This document shows, in pieces, positions 39,416 through 47,850 of a stretch of DNA of 64,000 nt. This DNA is from Rhizobacter sp. Root1238. Its GTDB lineage: Bacteria > Pseudomonadota > Gammaproteobacteria > Burkholderiales > Burkholderiaceae_C. Positions within the stretch are counted from its first letter, which is position 1, and each line of letters starts with the position of its first letter. The DNA lies in contig NZ_LMDM01000048.1 of assembly GCF_001425825.1 (NCBI RefSeq), positions 162,151 to 226,150 on the forward strand, given 5' to 3'. A program made the position numbers and the translations under genes. A model generated the notes under the pieces. The model saw only the letters and a list, made by a program, of their open reading frames with translations, had not been told where the DNA came from and searched no databases.

Positions 39416-41683
39416 TCAGCGGCCGCCGCGGCGACCACCGCCACCGCCGCCGCCATAACCTCCACCACCGCCGCCCCCGTAGCCACCACCGCCGCCGCCA
39501 CCACCACCGCGATTGCCGCCCCGGCCGCCGCCGCCGCCCTTGCCGCCACGGCGGTGGAAGGCATCGGCTCCGAGGTAGCCCATCGAGGTCTGCAGCGGAT
39601 CCGGCTCACGCGGGCCACCCCCCTTCTTCGGCGCGTTCGGCCGCGGCGGCGCACTGCCGCCCGGGCCGAAGCCGCCGCCGCCGCGGCCGAAACCGGCACC
39701 GCCCGCGGGCGTGCGCGGCTTCTGCACGAAGCGCTTGTCGAAGGTCTGCTCGAGCGGATTCGGGATCTTCGACGGGTCGAAATCCAGGCCTTCGTCGTCG
39801 CGGTCGAAGTCGTCGGGCTGGCGCTCGCGCGCCTGCGCCGGCATCTGCTGCGGCTGCGGTTGCGAATGCCCTTGGCCCGGCGCGTTGCGGTTGCCGCGCG
39901 GCCCCCGGTCCTGGCGATCGTTCGGACGCTGGGCGTCGCGGTCGTTGCGCGGCCGGTTCTGGCCGGCGTTGTTGTTGCCACGGCCTCGGTCGTTGCCGCG
40001 GTTGTCGTTGCCGCGGTTGTCGTTGCCGCGACCTTCATTGCCGCGGCTGTCGCCGCGGTTCTCGCCACGGCTCTCGCCACGGTTGTCCTGGCGCCCCTGC
40101 GGCGGGTTGCCGTCGCGCCGCTGGCCGTCGCCGCCTCCGGCAAGGCGGCGGATCGTGCGCACGTCGCTGTCTTCGAGGTCGACCCAGACGCCGCGCTTCA
40201 GCCCGCGCGGCAGCACCACGGTGCCGTAGCGGATGCGGATCAGCCGGCTCACGGTGAGGCCGACGGTGTCGAACAGCTTGCGCACCTCGCGGTTGCGGCC
40301 TTCGGTGATGACGACGCGGTACCAGTGGTTCGCGCCCTCGCCGCCGCCGTCGACGATCGACTTGAAGCCCGCGACCTGGCCCTCGACCATCACGCCTGCC
40401 AGCAGCTTGGCCTTGTCGCCCTCTTCCAGCGTGCCGAGCACGCGCACCGCGTACTCGCGCTCGACGCCGAAGCGCGGGTGCATCAGCTGGTTGGCCAGTT
40501 CGCCGGAGTTGGTGAACAGCAGCAGGCCTTCGGTGTTCAGGTCGAGCCGGCCGACCGATTGCCACTTGCCCTGCTGCAGGCGCGGCAGGCGGCGGAACAC
40601 GGTGGGGCGGTGTTGCGGGTCGTCGTGCGTGACGACCTCGCCGACCGGCTTGTGGTACGCGATGATGCGCGGCGCCGGCGGCACGATGCGCACGCGCACC
40701 GGCTTGCCGTCGACCTTGATGCGGTCGCCGAACGAGATGCGCTGGCCGGTGTGGGCCGGCTGGTCGTTCACGGTGACGCGGCCGTCGGCGATCATGTCTT
40801 CCATGTCGCGGCGCGAGCCGACGCCGGCCTGGGCCAGCACCTTGTGCAGCTTCGGCGCGTCGGGGTCGGCCTGCAGCACGCGCTTGCGCTCGGCAGCTTC
40901 CTCGGGGGTGATCTCCGCAGCTGCCTCATCGCCGGCCGCCTCTTCGCCGTCATCGGCATCGTCGCCTTCGTCGGCGCCGTCGGCAGCGCGCGATGGCTCG
41001 GCCGGCTCGTCGTTCGGCAGGCCCTCGGGCTCCGGGACTTCGGCATCGAAATCGCCGGACACGACGGTCGCGAACAGATCGCCCGCGTCGGGCATCGCCG
41101 GCGCGGACAGGTGCGCCTCGGCAACGCCGAGCACCGCGTCTTCGCGGCGACGGTCCTTGCGGCCGCCGCGGCGGCGGTTGCGCGACGCCCGCGTCGGCTG
41201 GCCGTTCTCGTCGACCTCGCGCTCGAGGCCGGGCGGATCCCAGTCGGGCGGCAGCTCGGCACCGGGCTCGGTGACGACCGTGAAGACCGCCGGTGCATCG
41301 GCACCTGCAGCCGCGGCCGCCGCCTGCGATGGTTCAGCGGCGGCCTGGGCCGGCGCCGCGTCGGCAGCCGCCTCGACGGGCTTGCGCGGCCGCTTCGTCT
41401 CGACCTGGATCATCGGCTCGGCCGATGGGACAGCAGCCGTGGCAGCCCCCTCACCGGCTTCGGCTTCGACCTTCACCGCCGACTTGCGCTTGCGGGCCGG
41501 CTTGGCCGCGGGCTCGGCCGCGTCGGCTGCTGCAGCGTCAGCCGGTCCGGCTTCGGCCGCTGCCTCGGGGGCTTCGGTGGCCGCAGCCTTGGGAGCGCGT
41601 CGACGCTTGGGCTTCGCGGCCGAAGCCTCGTCGCCAGGGGCGTCGGCAGGCAGGGTCGTCGAAGAGTCGTCAGCTTGGTTCAT
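39416..41683 (-). CDS. rluB: 23S rRNA pseudouridine synthase RluB with large low-complexity extensions
   Basis: Pseudouridine synthase expected to modify helix 80-93 region nucleotides of 23S rRNA (U2605 in E. coli). The catalytic core covers only residues 278-515 of 755: the S4 domain ([20 protein letters not shown], 278-297), the catalytic Asp381 in [15 protein letters not shown], and [15 protein letters not shown] near 461-475. Residues 1-277 are Ala/Glu/Lys-rich with an acidic block (about 220-262). Residues 516-755 are Arg/Asn/Gly-rich, with RGND units near 550-568 and a final poly-glycine tract with Tyr and Arg. E. coli RluB has about 290 residues. The start overlaps the scpB stop by 14 nt. 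Confidence 0.92.
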   Translation of the reverse strand: MNQADDSSTTLPADAPGDEASAAKPKRRRAPKAAATEAPEAAAEAGPADAAAADAAEPAAKPARKRKSAVKVEAEAGEGAATAAVPSAEPMIQVETKRPRKPVEAAADAAPAQAAAEPSQAAAAAAGADAPAVFTVVTEPGAELPPDWDPPGLEREVDENGQPTRASRNRRRGGRKDRRREDAVLGVAEAHLSAPAMPDAGDLFATVVSGDFDAEVPEPEGLPNDEPAEPSRAADGADEGDDADDGEEAAGDEAAAEITPEEAAERKRVLQADPDAPKLHKVLAQAGVGSRRDMEDMIADGRVTVNDQPAHTGQRISFGDRIKVDGKPVRVRIVPPAPRIIAYHKPVGEVVTHDDPQHRPTVFRRLPRLQQGKWQSVGRLDLNTEGLLLFTNSGELANQLMHPRFGVEREYAVRVLGTLEEGDKAKLLAGVMVEGQVAGFKSIVDGGGEGANHWYRVVITEGRNREVRKLFDTVGLTVSRLIRIRYGTVVLPRGLKRGVWVDLEDSDVRTIRRLAGGGDGQRRDGNPPQGRQDNRGESRGENRGDSRGNEGRGNDNRGNDNRGNDRGRGNNNAGQNRPRNDRDAQRPNDRQDRGPRGNRNAPGQGHSQPQPQQMPAQARERQPDDFDRDDEGLDFDPSKIPNPLEQTFDKRFVQKPRTPAGGAGFGRGGGGFGPGGSAPPRPNAPKKGGGPREPDPLQTSMGYLGADAFHRRGGKGGGGGRGGNRGGGGGGGGGYGGGGGGGYGGGGGGGRRGGR

Positions 41684-42587
41684 GCGGTGTGTCCTCGGAG
41701 GCGGCATCGGCCGCTGGCTCGGAATGGGAAGAAGAAGGGGGGGTTGGATCGGCGACGCTGTCGGCGCCGGGTTCCATGGCAGGTTCCGGCGCGGGGTCAC
41801 CAGCGGAGTCGCTGGTGGGATCGGCCACCGGGTCAAGCGCGGCGTCGGCGTCGGCTGCCGGTTCGGCCGCGGTGTCGGCCGCGGTGTCGGCCGCGGTGTC
41901 GGCCGCGGTATCGGCGACGGTTTCGGCGAGGGCTTCGGCCATGGGCGCCGCTTCGGCATCGGCCGGCAACGACACCTCGATGGCCAGTTCGCCGTCGAGC
42001 GCCAGTGCGCCCTGCTCCGGCTCGAGCAGCGACGGCTGACCGGCCAGCGCCTCGGCCATCGCACCGGGATTCAACGCCGAGCTTTCCAGCATCGGCAGCT
42101 GCTCCAGGCTGGCGAGCCCGAGGTCGTCGAGGAACTGCCGGGTCGTCGCGTACAGCGCCGGGCGGCCGGGGGCCTCGCGGTAGCCGATCGCGTCGATCCA
42201 GCCGCGGTCTTCGAGCTGCTTGACGATCTGGCTGCTGACGGTGACGCCGCGGATGTCCTCGATGTCGCCCCGCGTGACCGGCTGGCGGTACGCGATGATC
42301 GCGAGGGTCTCCATCACGGCGCGCGAATACTTCGGCGGCTTCTCGGGGTTCAGGCGGTCGAGGTACTCGCGCATCTCCGGCCGGCTCTGGAAGCGCCAGC
42401 CGTGGGCCAGCGCCACCAGCTCGACCCCGCGCTCGTCCCAGTCGCGCATCAGCTCGTCGAGCAGCGCGCGCAGGGTGTCGGGGCCGAGTTCGTCGGCAAA
42501 CAGCGCACGCATGTCCCGCAAGGGCATCGGCTGCTGGGCGCAGATGAGCGCGGTCTCAAGGACGCGCTTTGCATCCTGTGTATTCAT
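41670..42587 (-). CDS. scpB: Segregation and condensation protein B
   Basis: Winged-helix (kleisin-interacting) subunit of the SMC-ScpAB condensin. The protein has 305 residues. The conserved part is 1-165, with [20 protein letters not shown] at the N-terminus and [20 protein letters not shown] and [20 protein letters not shown] in the second winged helix. Residues about 190-305 form an acidic Ala/Asp/Glu/Pro tail that contains repeated TAAD tetrapeptides encoded by a 12-bp tandem repeat. It is coupled to rluB. scpA and smc are not in the window. Confidence 0.92.
   Translation of the reverse strand: MNTQDAKRVLETALICAQQPMPLRDMRALFADELGPDTLRALLDELMRDWDERGVELVALAHGWRFQSRPEMREYLDRLNPEKPPKYSRAVMETLAIIAYRQPVTRGDIEDIRGVTVSSQIVKQLEDRGWIDAIGYREAPGRPALYATTRQFLDDLGLASLEQLPMLESSALNPGAMAEALAGQPSLLEPEQGALALDGELAIEVSLPADAEAAPMAEALAETVADTAADTAADTAADTAAEPAADADAALDPVADPTSDSAGDPAPEPAMEPGADSVADPTPPSSSHSEPAADAASEDTPHEPS
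41869..41940 (-). repeat. 12-bp tandem repeat inside scpB
   Basis: Three perfect copies of GCGGTGTCGGCC (plus strand) from 41869 to 41904, then three degenerate copies to 41940. They encode Thr-Ala-Ala-Asp units in the acidic tail of ScpB. The unit is a multiple of three, so copy-number change would lengthen or shorten the tail without breaking the frame. Confidence 0.85.
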
Positions 42588-42867
42588 TGACGTTCGATCA
42601 CATCCTCGGCCGGCTCAGCCGGCAGGCATTCAGGGGGCTGGCTCCGTTCGCATCAGCCTTCGCTCGAATCCCGCGGCGCACCGGTGAAGCAGCTGGAGGG
42701 CTGGGCATCGGGGCGTCTGGACGTCATTGGCGAAGGCTGTCGAGCGCTTGGAGCGTCGGATTCGAGGCGTCCGCCTTGACAGCATCCATGGACGACCTCT
42801 GTGCAGCAATCCGTGCTGCGCGCCATTCACGTTGGCGCCGTCGCTTCCTGGGGTGGGAGCGATTGTG
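42588..42867 (-). other. Long untranslated leader upstream of scpB-rluB
   Basis: Together with the promoter at its right edge this makes a gap of 321 nt between scpB and rluD. No open frame here has convincing coding character. Short minus-strand frames exist but none shows a conserved motif or a proper ribosome site. If the promoter at 42872-42901 is used, the scpB transcript carries about 280 nt of leader. I see no recognisable riboswitch or strong hairpin in it. Confidence 0.4.
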
Positions 42868-42871
42868 CGCC

Positions 42872-42901
42872 ATTGTATAGGCCCTCCGGCAAGCCTGTCA
42901 C
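42872..42901 (-). promoter_or_regulatory. Candidate sigma-70 promoter for scpB-rluB
   Basis: On the minus strand GTGACA (42901-42896) and TACAAT (42877-42872) are each one base from consensus and separated by 18 bp. The promoter lies just before the rluD stop region and points towards scpB. Confidence 0.5.
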
Positions 42902-42908
42902 CTGGGTT

Positions 42909-43946
42909 CTACAGGGCTTTCTCCGAGGCCTCGACGACCTGCTGCCAGGCGCGGGCCAGGTCGGCCGGCGGCGCGGCCTCGAACTGCATCGGCTGCCCGC
43001 TCGCCGGGTGCGCGAAACCGAGCCGCGCCGCATGCAGCGCCTGGCGCGTCAGGCCCAGCCCCGGGCGCCCGCCGTACAGCGCGTCCGACAGCAGCGCGTG
43101 GCCGCGTGTCGCCAGGTGCACGCGGATCTGGTGGGTGCGCCCGGTGTGCAGCTTGCAACGCACCGCACTCACCGCGCCCTCGTCGAACTCCGCCAGCGCG
43201 ACGCGGCTGACATCGGTCTGCGCCGGCTTGCCGCTGCCCACCACGGCCATCTTGACCCGCGACTGCGGATCGCGCGCGAGCGGCGCGTCGATGCGGAACG
43301 GCTGCGACGGCACCCGCCCGTGCACCAGCGCCTGGTACTCGCGCTGCACCTCGCGGGCGGCGATCGCCCGCACCAGCGCCGTCACCGACTGCAGCGTCTT
43401 GCCGACCACCAGCAGCCCCGAGGTGTCCTTGTCGAGCCGGTGCACGATGCCGGCGCGCGGCAGCGTCGCCGCGGCCGGGTGGTGCGCCAGCAGCCCGTTC
43501 AGCAGCGTGCCCGACCAGTTGCCGGCCGCCGGGTGAACCACCATGCCCGGCGCCTTGTCGATGATGATCAGCGACTCGTCCTCGAACACGATCGGCAGCG
43601 CCATCGCTTCAGGGCGGAACGCGCGGCTCTCGGGCGTCGGCACCAGTTCGACCACCAGCTGCTGGCCGGCCGACACCTTGCGCGAGGCCTGCGTCATCGG
43701 CCGCTCGTCGACCCACACATGGCCGCCTTCGATCAGCGTCTGCAGGTGGTTGCGCGAGAACTCGCCGGCCATCGCGACCAGCGCCTTGTCGAGCCGCACG
43801 CCGTGCAGGCTGCGGTCGATCAGCGCGACGCGGCGCTCGGGCGCATCGGCAACGCCGGCCTCCAGCGCTTCGTCGCCCGCCTCGGTGGCGTCGATGCCCT
43901 GCACGGACTCAGGGGGGAGCGACAGGTCGCTGGAGGGGTGAACCAT
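42909..43946 (-). CDS. rluD: 23S rRNA pseudouridine synthase RluD
   Basis: RluA-family pseudouridine synthase acting on helix 69 of 23S rRNA (U1911/1915/1917 in E. coli). The protein has 345 residues. The N-terminal S4 domain has RLDKALVAMAGEFSRNHLQTL near 51-71. The catalytic motif GIVHRLDKDTSGLLVV is near 165-180, with the nucleophilic Asp. The C-terminal signature LHTGRTHQIRVHLA follows. It is divergent from bamD, with which it shares a 56-nt intergenic region, a conserved pairing in proteobacteria. Confidence 0.95.
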   Translation of the reverse strand: MVHPSSDLSLPPESVQGIDATEAGDEALEAGVADAPERRVALIDRSLHGVRLDKALVAMAGEFSRNHLQTLIEGGHVWVDERPMTQASRKVSAGQQLVVELVPTPESRAFRPEAMALPIVFEDESLIIIDKAPGMVVHPAAGNWSGTLLNGLLAHHPAAATLPRAGIVHRLDKDTSGLLVVGKTLQSVTALVRAIAAREVQREYQALVHGRVPSQPFRIDAPLARDPQSRVKMAVVGSGKPAQTDVSRVALAEFDEGAVSAVRCKLHTGRTHQIRVHLATRGHALLSDALYGGRPGLGLTRQALHAARLGFAHPASGQPMQFEAAPPADLARAWQQVVEASEKAL

Positions 43947-43951
43947 ATAAT
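43946..43951 (+). promoter_or_regulatory. -10 box of bamD
   Basis: A perfect TATAAT on the plus strand 51 nt before the bamD start. It overlaps the rluD start codon on the other strand. No good -35 hexamer is seen at 16-18 bp, so the assignment rests mainly on the -10 and the position. Confidence 0.4.
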
Positions 43952-44002
43952 CGCCGCTCTTCTTTCGACAGGAAGCGCCGCAGCGGTGGCGCCACGAGGC
44001 TC

Positions 44003-44800
44003 ATGAATGTGATTCGCTTGGTTGGCCGGTGGTCGGCCCTGGCATCGGTGGCCGTGCTGGCCGCGCTGCTCACGGCCTGTGGCTCGACCCCGAAAGACGA
44101 AACGGCCGGGATGACCGTCGAGAAATTGTATGCAGAGGCGAAGTCCGAAGCCGATGCCGGCAGTTACGAACGTGCGCTGAAGCTCTACGAACGCCTCGAA
44201 GGCCGTGCCGCCGGCACGCCGCTCGGGCAGCAGGCGACGCTGGAGCGAGCCTACCTGAACTACAAGACCGGCGAGAAGGCGACCGCGCTGTCGATCCTCG
44301 AGCGCTTCCTGAAGCTGCACCCGACCAGCCCCGCCTTCGACTACGCGCTGTACCTGCAGGGCGTCGTCAACTTCAACGACAACCTCGGCCTGTTCAGCAG
44401 CATCGCGCGGCAAGACCTGTCCGAGCGCGACCAGCAGGCGTCGAAGGACTCGTTCCAGTCGTTCAAGCAACTGGTCGACCAGTTCCCGCAGTCGAAGTAC
44501 ACGCCCGACGCACAGGCGCGCATGCGCTACATCGTCAACTCGCTGGCGTCGTACGAGGTGCACGTGGCCCGCTACTACTACCGCCGCGGGGCCTACGTGG
44601 CCGCCGCGAACCGGGCGCAGCAGACGGTGCAGGAATTCCAGCAGAGCCCGGCGACCGAAGAAGCGCTGCACCTGATGGTGATGAGCTACGACAAGCTCGG
44701 CTTGGTCCAGCTGCGCGACGACGCGGGCCGGGTGCTGCGCCAGAACTACCCGAACAGCGAGTTCATCGCGTCCGAACCCGTGCCGGCGACGGCGCAGTAG
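44003..44800 (+). CDS. bamD: Outer membrane assembly lipoprotein BamD
   Basis: Essential TPR lipoprotein of the BAM complex that binds BamA and recognises barrel C-termini. It has 265 residues. The lipoprotein signal ends in LLTAC-GS near residue 26. The body is five TPR-type helix pairs, starting AEAKSEADAGSYERALKLYE, then LGQQATLERAYLNYKTGEK and KQLVDQFPQSKYTPDAQARM, and VARYYYRRGAYVAAANRA near 190. It ends four bases before the convergent helicase gene. The divergent rluD neighbour is typical. Confidence 0.95.
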   Translation: MNVIRLVGRWSALASVAVLAALLTACGSTPKDETAGMTVEKLYAEAKSEADAGSYERALKLYERLEGRAAGTPLGQQATLERAYLNYKTGEKATALSILERFLKLHPTSPAFDYALYLQGVVNFNDNLGLFSSIARQDLSERDQQASKDSFQSFKQLVDQFPQSKYTPDAQARMRYIVNSLASYEVHVARYYYRRGAYVAAANRAQQTVQEFQQSPATEEALHLMVMSYDKLGLVQLRDDAGRVLRQNYPNSEFIASEPVPATAQ

Positions 44801-44804
44801 AACG

Positions 44805-46805
44805 CTAGAACGGCAGCGCCTGCGCCTGCAGGCCTTCGAGCCATTCGAGGGCGTCCGACTCGGCCATCACCCGCGTCATCGGCGGCAAGGCATCGCGCAG
44901 CCGCTTGCCGTAGTTCATGCCGGCCATGCGCGGGTCGCAGATCACCAGCAGCCCGCGGTCGGTCTCGCTGCGGATCAGCCGCCCCGCGCCCTGCTTCAGC
45001 GACACCGCCGCCTCGGCGATGAAATACTCGGCGAACGGATTGCGACCCTCGCTCTCCAGCCGCTTGACCCGCGCCTCGACCAGCGGATCGGTGGGCGGCG
45101 GGAACGGCAGCTTGTCGATCATCACGCACTGCAGCGCATCGCCGGGGACGTCGATGCCTTCCCAGAAGCTCTGCGAGCCGACCAGCACCGAGCGCGGCTG
45201 CGCGAGGAACTGCTGCAGCAGCTGCCGCTTCGGCATCGAGCCCTGCATCAGCACCTGGATGTTGTCGCCCTCGGTCTCGAAGGTGTCGCGCAGGCGGTCG
45301 CCGACCGTCTGCAGCGCCCGCAGCGTGGTGGTCAGCACGAAGGTGCGCCCGCCCAGCGCCCGCGCGCAGCGCGCGGCCAGCGCAGCCACCGCCGGCGGAT
45401 GCGCCGGCTCGTTCGGTTTCGGGAACGCGGCCGGGATGTACAGCCGCGCATGCGCCTGGTAGTCGAACGGGCTGCCGACGCGCAGCGTCAGCGCGTCGTC
45501 GAGCCCCGCCGATTCGGTGAACCACGACAGCCGCTCGTCGTCGCCGAGCGTCGCCGACGTGAAGATCCACGCGCGCGGCGCCGCGTCCATCTGCTCGCGC
45601 AACGCGTCGCGGATGTCGAGCGGCGACTCGACCAGCCGCGCCTGGTGCGGCGACAGGTCGATCCAGCGCACCTTGCCCGGTGCCGCCTCCTGCTCGAACT
45701 GCGCGGCCATGCGGCGGAAGTTCTGCGCCCGCTCCATCAACTTCGAAAAGTCCGGGGCGATCTCGCTGACGGTGTCCAGCCCCAGCTGGGCCGCTTCGCA
45801 CGCCTGCGCGACGCCCTGCAGCGCGGCGCCGAAATCGGCACGCCCGGCGCGTTCGTCCCAGCGCAGCTTCAGGCTGCCGCGCACCTCGCGCATCGGCCCG
45901 GCCGCGGCCATGCGCAGCTCGCGCGCGGCCTTGTCGCAGGCGGCGGCCAGGTCCTGCCACGGCGCGAGGCCGCGCGCCAGCTGCAGGCCGGCGCCGAGCA
46001 TGTCGCGCGCGAAATCGATCACCTGCCCGGTGCCGAGCATCGTGCCGAGGAAGGCGACGCCGGCCTCGGCCAGCTGGTGCGCCTCGTCGAAGACCGCCAC
46101 CTCGACGCTCGGCAGCAGCTCGGCCACGCCCGAATCGCGCAGCGCCATGTCGGCGAAGAACAGGTGGTGGTTGACGACGACCAGGTCGGCCGCCATCGCG
46201 TCGCGCCGGGCCTTCATCACATGGCACTGGCGGTAGTCGGGGCACTCGCTGCCGAGGCAGTTGTCGCGGGTGGAGGTGACCAGCGGGATCACGCTGGAGC
46301 GTTCGTCCAGCCCGTCGAGCTCGGCCAGGTCGCCGCTGGCGGTCGAGCGCGACCAGGTCTCGATCTTGGCCAGCGTGCGCACCGCCCAGCGGTCGGGCAG
46401 CTGGGCCGACTGGCGCGCCTGGTTCATGCGGTGCGTGCACAGGTAGCTGGCGCGGCCCTTCAGCAGCGCGATCGTCACCGGCAGCCCGAGCGCATCGCGC
46501 AGCCGCGGCAGGTCGCGCAGGAAGAGCTGGTCCTGCAGGCTCTTGGTCGCGGTGCTGATCAACGCCCGCGCGCCCGACAGCAGCGTCGGCACCAGGTACG
46601 CGAAGGTCTTGCCGACGCCGGTACCGGCCTCGGCGACCAGCGCATGCCGCCCGTCGATCGCCTGCGCCACCTGCTGCGCCATGCGCTGTTGCACCTCGCG
46701 CTCGACATAGCGCTCGTCGGCCTGCGACAGCGCGCCGCCCTGCGCAAAGGCTTCGGCCACGGCCTCTTCGAGCGGTGTCAGATCAGGCGGGTTCGGGAGG
46801 GTCAA
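44805..46805 (-). CDS. DinG/YoaA-type ATP-dependent DNA helicase
   Basis: Iron-sulfur superfamily 2 helicase (XPD-like), 666 residues, probably in DNA repair. The Walker A is EAGTGVGKTFAYLVP near 59-73. Four cysteines fit the FeS domain: one in YLCTHR (near 121) and three in NCLGSECPDYRQCHVM (near 185-200). The DEAH box is VFDEAHQLAE, and motif VI is QGAGRLIRSETDRG near 608-621. The start is TTG at 46805, 23 nt inside the DUF465 gene; no ATG is better placed. The length is closer to E. coli YoaA (636) than to DinG (716). Confidence 0.9.
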   Translation of the reverse strand: MTLPNPPDLTPLEEAVAEAFAQGGALSQADERYVEREVQQRMAQQVAQAIDGRHALVAEAGTGVGKTFAYLVPTLLSGARALISTATKSLQDQLFLRDLPRLRDALGLPVTIALLKGRASYLCTHRMNQARQSAQLPDRWAVRTLAKIETWSRSTASGDLAELDGLDERSSVIPLVTSTRDNCLGSECPDYRQCHVMKARRDAMAADLVVVNHHLFFADMALRDSGVAELLPSVEVAVFDEAHQLAEAGVAFLGTMLGTGQVIDFARDMLGAGLQLARGLAPWQDLAAACDKAARELRMAAAGPMREVRGSLKLRWDERAGRADFGAALQGVAQACEAAQLGLDTVSEIAPDFSKLMERAQNFRRMAAQFEQEAAPGKVRWIDLSPHQARLVESPLDIRDALREQMDAAPRAWIFTSATLGDDERLSWFTESAGLDDALTLRVGSPFDYQAHARLYIPAAFPKPNEPAHPPAVAALAARCARALGGRTFVLTTTLRALQTVGDRLRDTFETEGDNIQVLMQGSMPKRQLLQQFLAQPRSVLVGSQSFWEGIDVPGDALQCVMIDKLPFPPPTDPLVEARVKRLESEGRNPFAEYFIAEAAVSLKQGAGRLIRSETDRGLLVICDPRMAGMNYGKRLRDALPPMTRVMAESDALEWLEGLQAQALPF

Positions 46806-46986
46806 GCTGGGCTTCCAGTTTCGAGATCTGGTCCCGCAGGGCCAGGCGCCGCTTCTTCAGGCGGCGCATCATCAGTTCGTCGCGCGGAGCGTCGTCGCCG
46901 GCCAGGTCGATCAGGCTGTCGAGGTCGGCGTGTTCCATCCGGAGCTCGATGAGGCGGCGCTGCGGCGAGTGCAGGTTGTCGTCCAT
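46783..46986 (-). CDS. DUF465/YdcH family small protein
   Basis: A 67-residue charged helical protein of the YdcH type, function unknown. The ATG at 46986 is preferred over an in-frame TTG at 47013. The family pattern is visible: RRLIELRMEHADLDSLID at the start and LMMRRLKKRRLALRDQISKLE at the end, predicted as a helical hairpin. It overlaps the helicase start by 23 nt, so the two are probably coupled. Confidence 0.8.
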   Translation of the reverse strand: MDDNLHSPQRRLIELRMEHADLDSLIDLAGDDAPRDELMMRRLKKRRLALRDQISKLEAQLDPPEPA

Positions 46987-47049
46987 CGAGGAGAACGTCG
47001 CGGAGTATTGCAAGTGAATGTGAGGGCAAAGCGATTATAGTTTTCGCCC

Positions 47050-47814
47050 ATGAGCACACCCCCAGGATATCGGCTGAATGCCGCCACCGGCATGCACCGT
47101 GGCGACCGAGCCTACCAGCAGGACCAGGTCGAGATCCTGCCCCACCACCGGGTTCCCGGGTGTGCCCTCGCAGTGCTGGCCGACGGCATGGGCGGCAAGA
47201 GCGGCGGGCGCAAGGCCGCCGACCAGGTGGTGCTCACCGCGCGCCAGCTGTTCGAGCGCTACAGCCCGAACCAGGACGATCCGTCGGAGCTGCTGAAGCA
47301 GCTGGTGCTCGAAGCCCACCTGATGATCAAGCTGACCGCGATCACCGCCGAGGAAGAACCGCACAGCACCGCGGTGGCCTTCCTGATCAGCCCGTCGCGC
47401 GAGTGCGACATGATCCACGCCGGCGATTCGCGCTGCTACCACTTCCGTGGGCCCGACATGGTCCGCCGCACCATCGACCATTCATTCGTGCAGCGCCTGG
47501 TCGACGAAGGCCAGATCAGCGAGGACGAGGCCAACACCCACCCGCAGTCGAACCTGCTGACCGGCTGCCTCGGCACCTACCAGGACCCGCCACTGACGCT
47601 GCACCACATCGACCAGTTGCAGGTCGGCGATTCGGTGCTGTCGTGCAGCGACGGGCTGTGGCATTACTTCACCCCGAAGGAGCTCGGCGCGATCGTGCAC
47701 ACGCTGCCGCCGCGCGAGGCGAGCGAGATGCTGGTGACGAAGGCACGCCAGCGGGCTCGGGGGACGGGGGACAACCTGTCGCTGGCTCTCATCCGGATCG
47801 ACGCGCTGGGCTGA
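47050..47814 (+). CDS. PP2C-family protein serine/threonine phosphatase
   Basis: Metal-dependent phosphatase of the PPM/PP2C family, 254 residues, predicted cytoplasmic. The metal-binding aspartates are all in place: RAYQQDQVEIL (about 21-31), VLADGMGGKSGG (about 42-53), HAGDSRCYHF (about 123-132), SCSDGLWHYF (about 197-206) and GTGDNLSLALI near the C-terminus. The protein should be active. No kinase gene lies next to it, so its substrate is open. The ATG has no Shine-Dalgarno; a -10-like TATAGT at 47036-47041 ends 8 nt before it, which suggests a leaderless transcript. Confidence 0.9.
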   Translation: MSTPPGYRLNAATGMHRGDRAYQQDQVEILPHHRVPGCALAVLADGMGGKSGGRKAADQVVLTARQLFERYSPNQDDPSELLKQLVLEAHLMIKLTAITAEEEPHSTAVAFLISPSRECDMIHAGDSRCYHFRGPDMVRRTIDHSFVQRLVDEGQISEDEANTHPQSNLLTGCLGTYQDPPLTLHHIDQLQVGDSVLSCSDGLWHYFTPKELGAIVHTLPPREASEMLVTKARQRARGTGDNLSLALIRIDALG

Positions 47815-47821
47815 CGCGCTC

Positions 47822-47839
47822 CCCGGATCGGCATCCGGG
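47822..47839. terminator. Palindromic hairpin between convergent genes
   Basis: A perfect 7-bp stem CCCGGAT/ATCCGGG around a CGGC loop between the phosphatase stop (47814) and the stop of the opposite gene (47851). No T-run follows, so it is at best a weak bidirectional terminator or a 3'-end stabiliser. Confidence 0.4.
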
Positions 47840-47850
47840 CGACATGGCAT

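Noticed and set aside
39416-39560. Gly-rich end of rluB as a possible frameshifted or spurious extension
   Set aside because: The frame is continuous with the catalytic core, keeps the same codon bias and ends at a proper stop well short of ndk.
42724-42873. 49-codon minus-strand frame with an ATG in the scpB leader
   Set aside because: Its ATG overlaps the -10 box of the candidate promoter, it has no ribosome site, and its basic N-terminus shows no recognisable pattern.
42569-42880. Plus-strand 103-codon frame between scpB and rluD
   Set aside because: It begins inside scpB antisense, has no ribosome site, and its translation has no motif or membrane or signal features.
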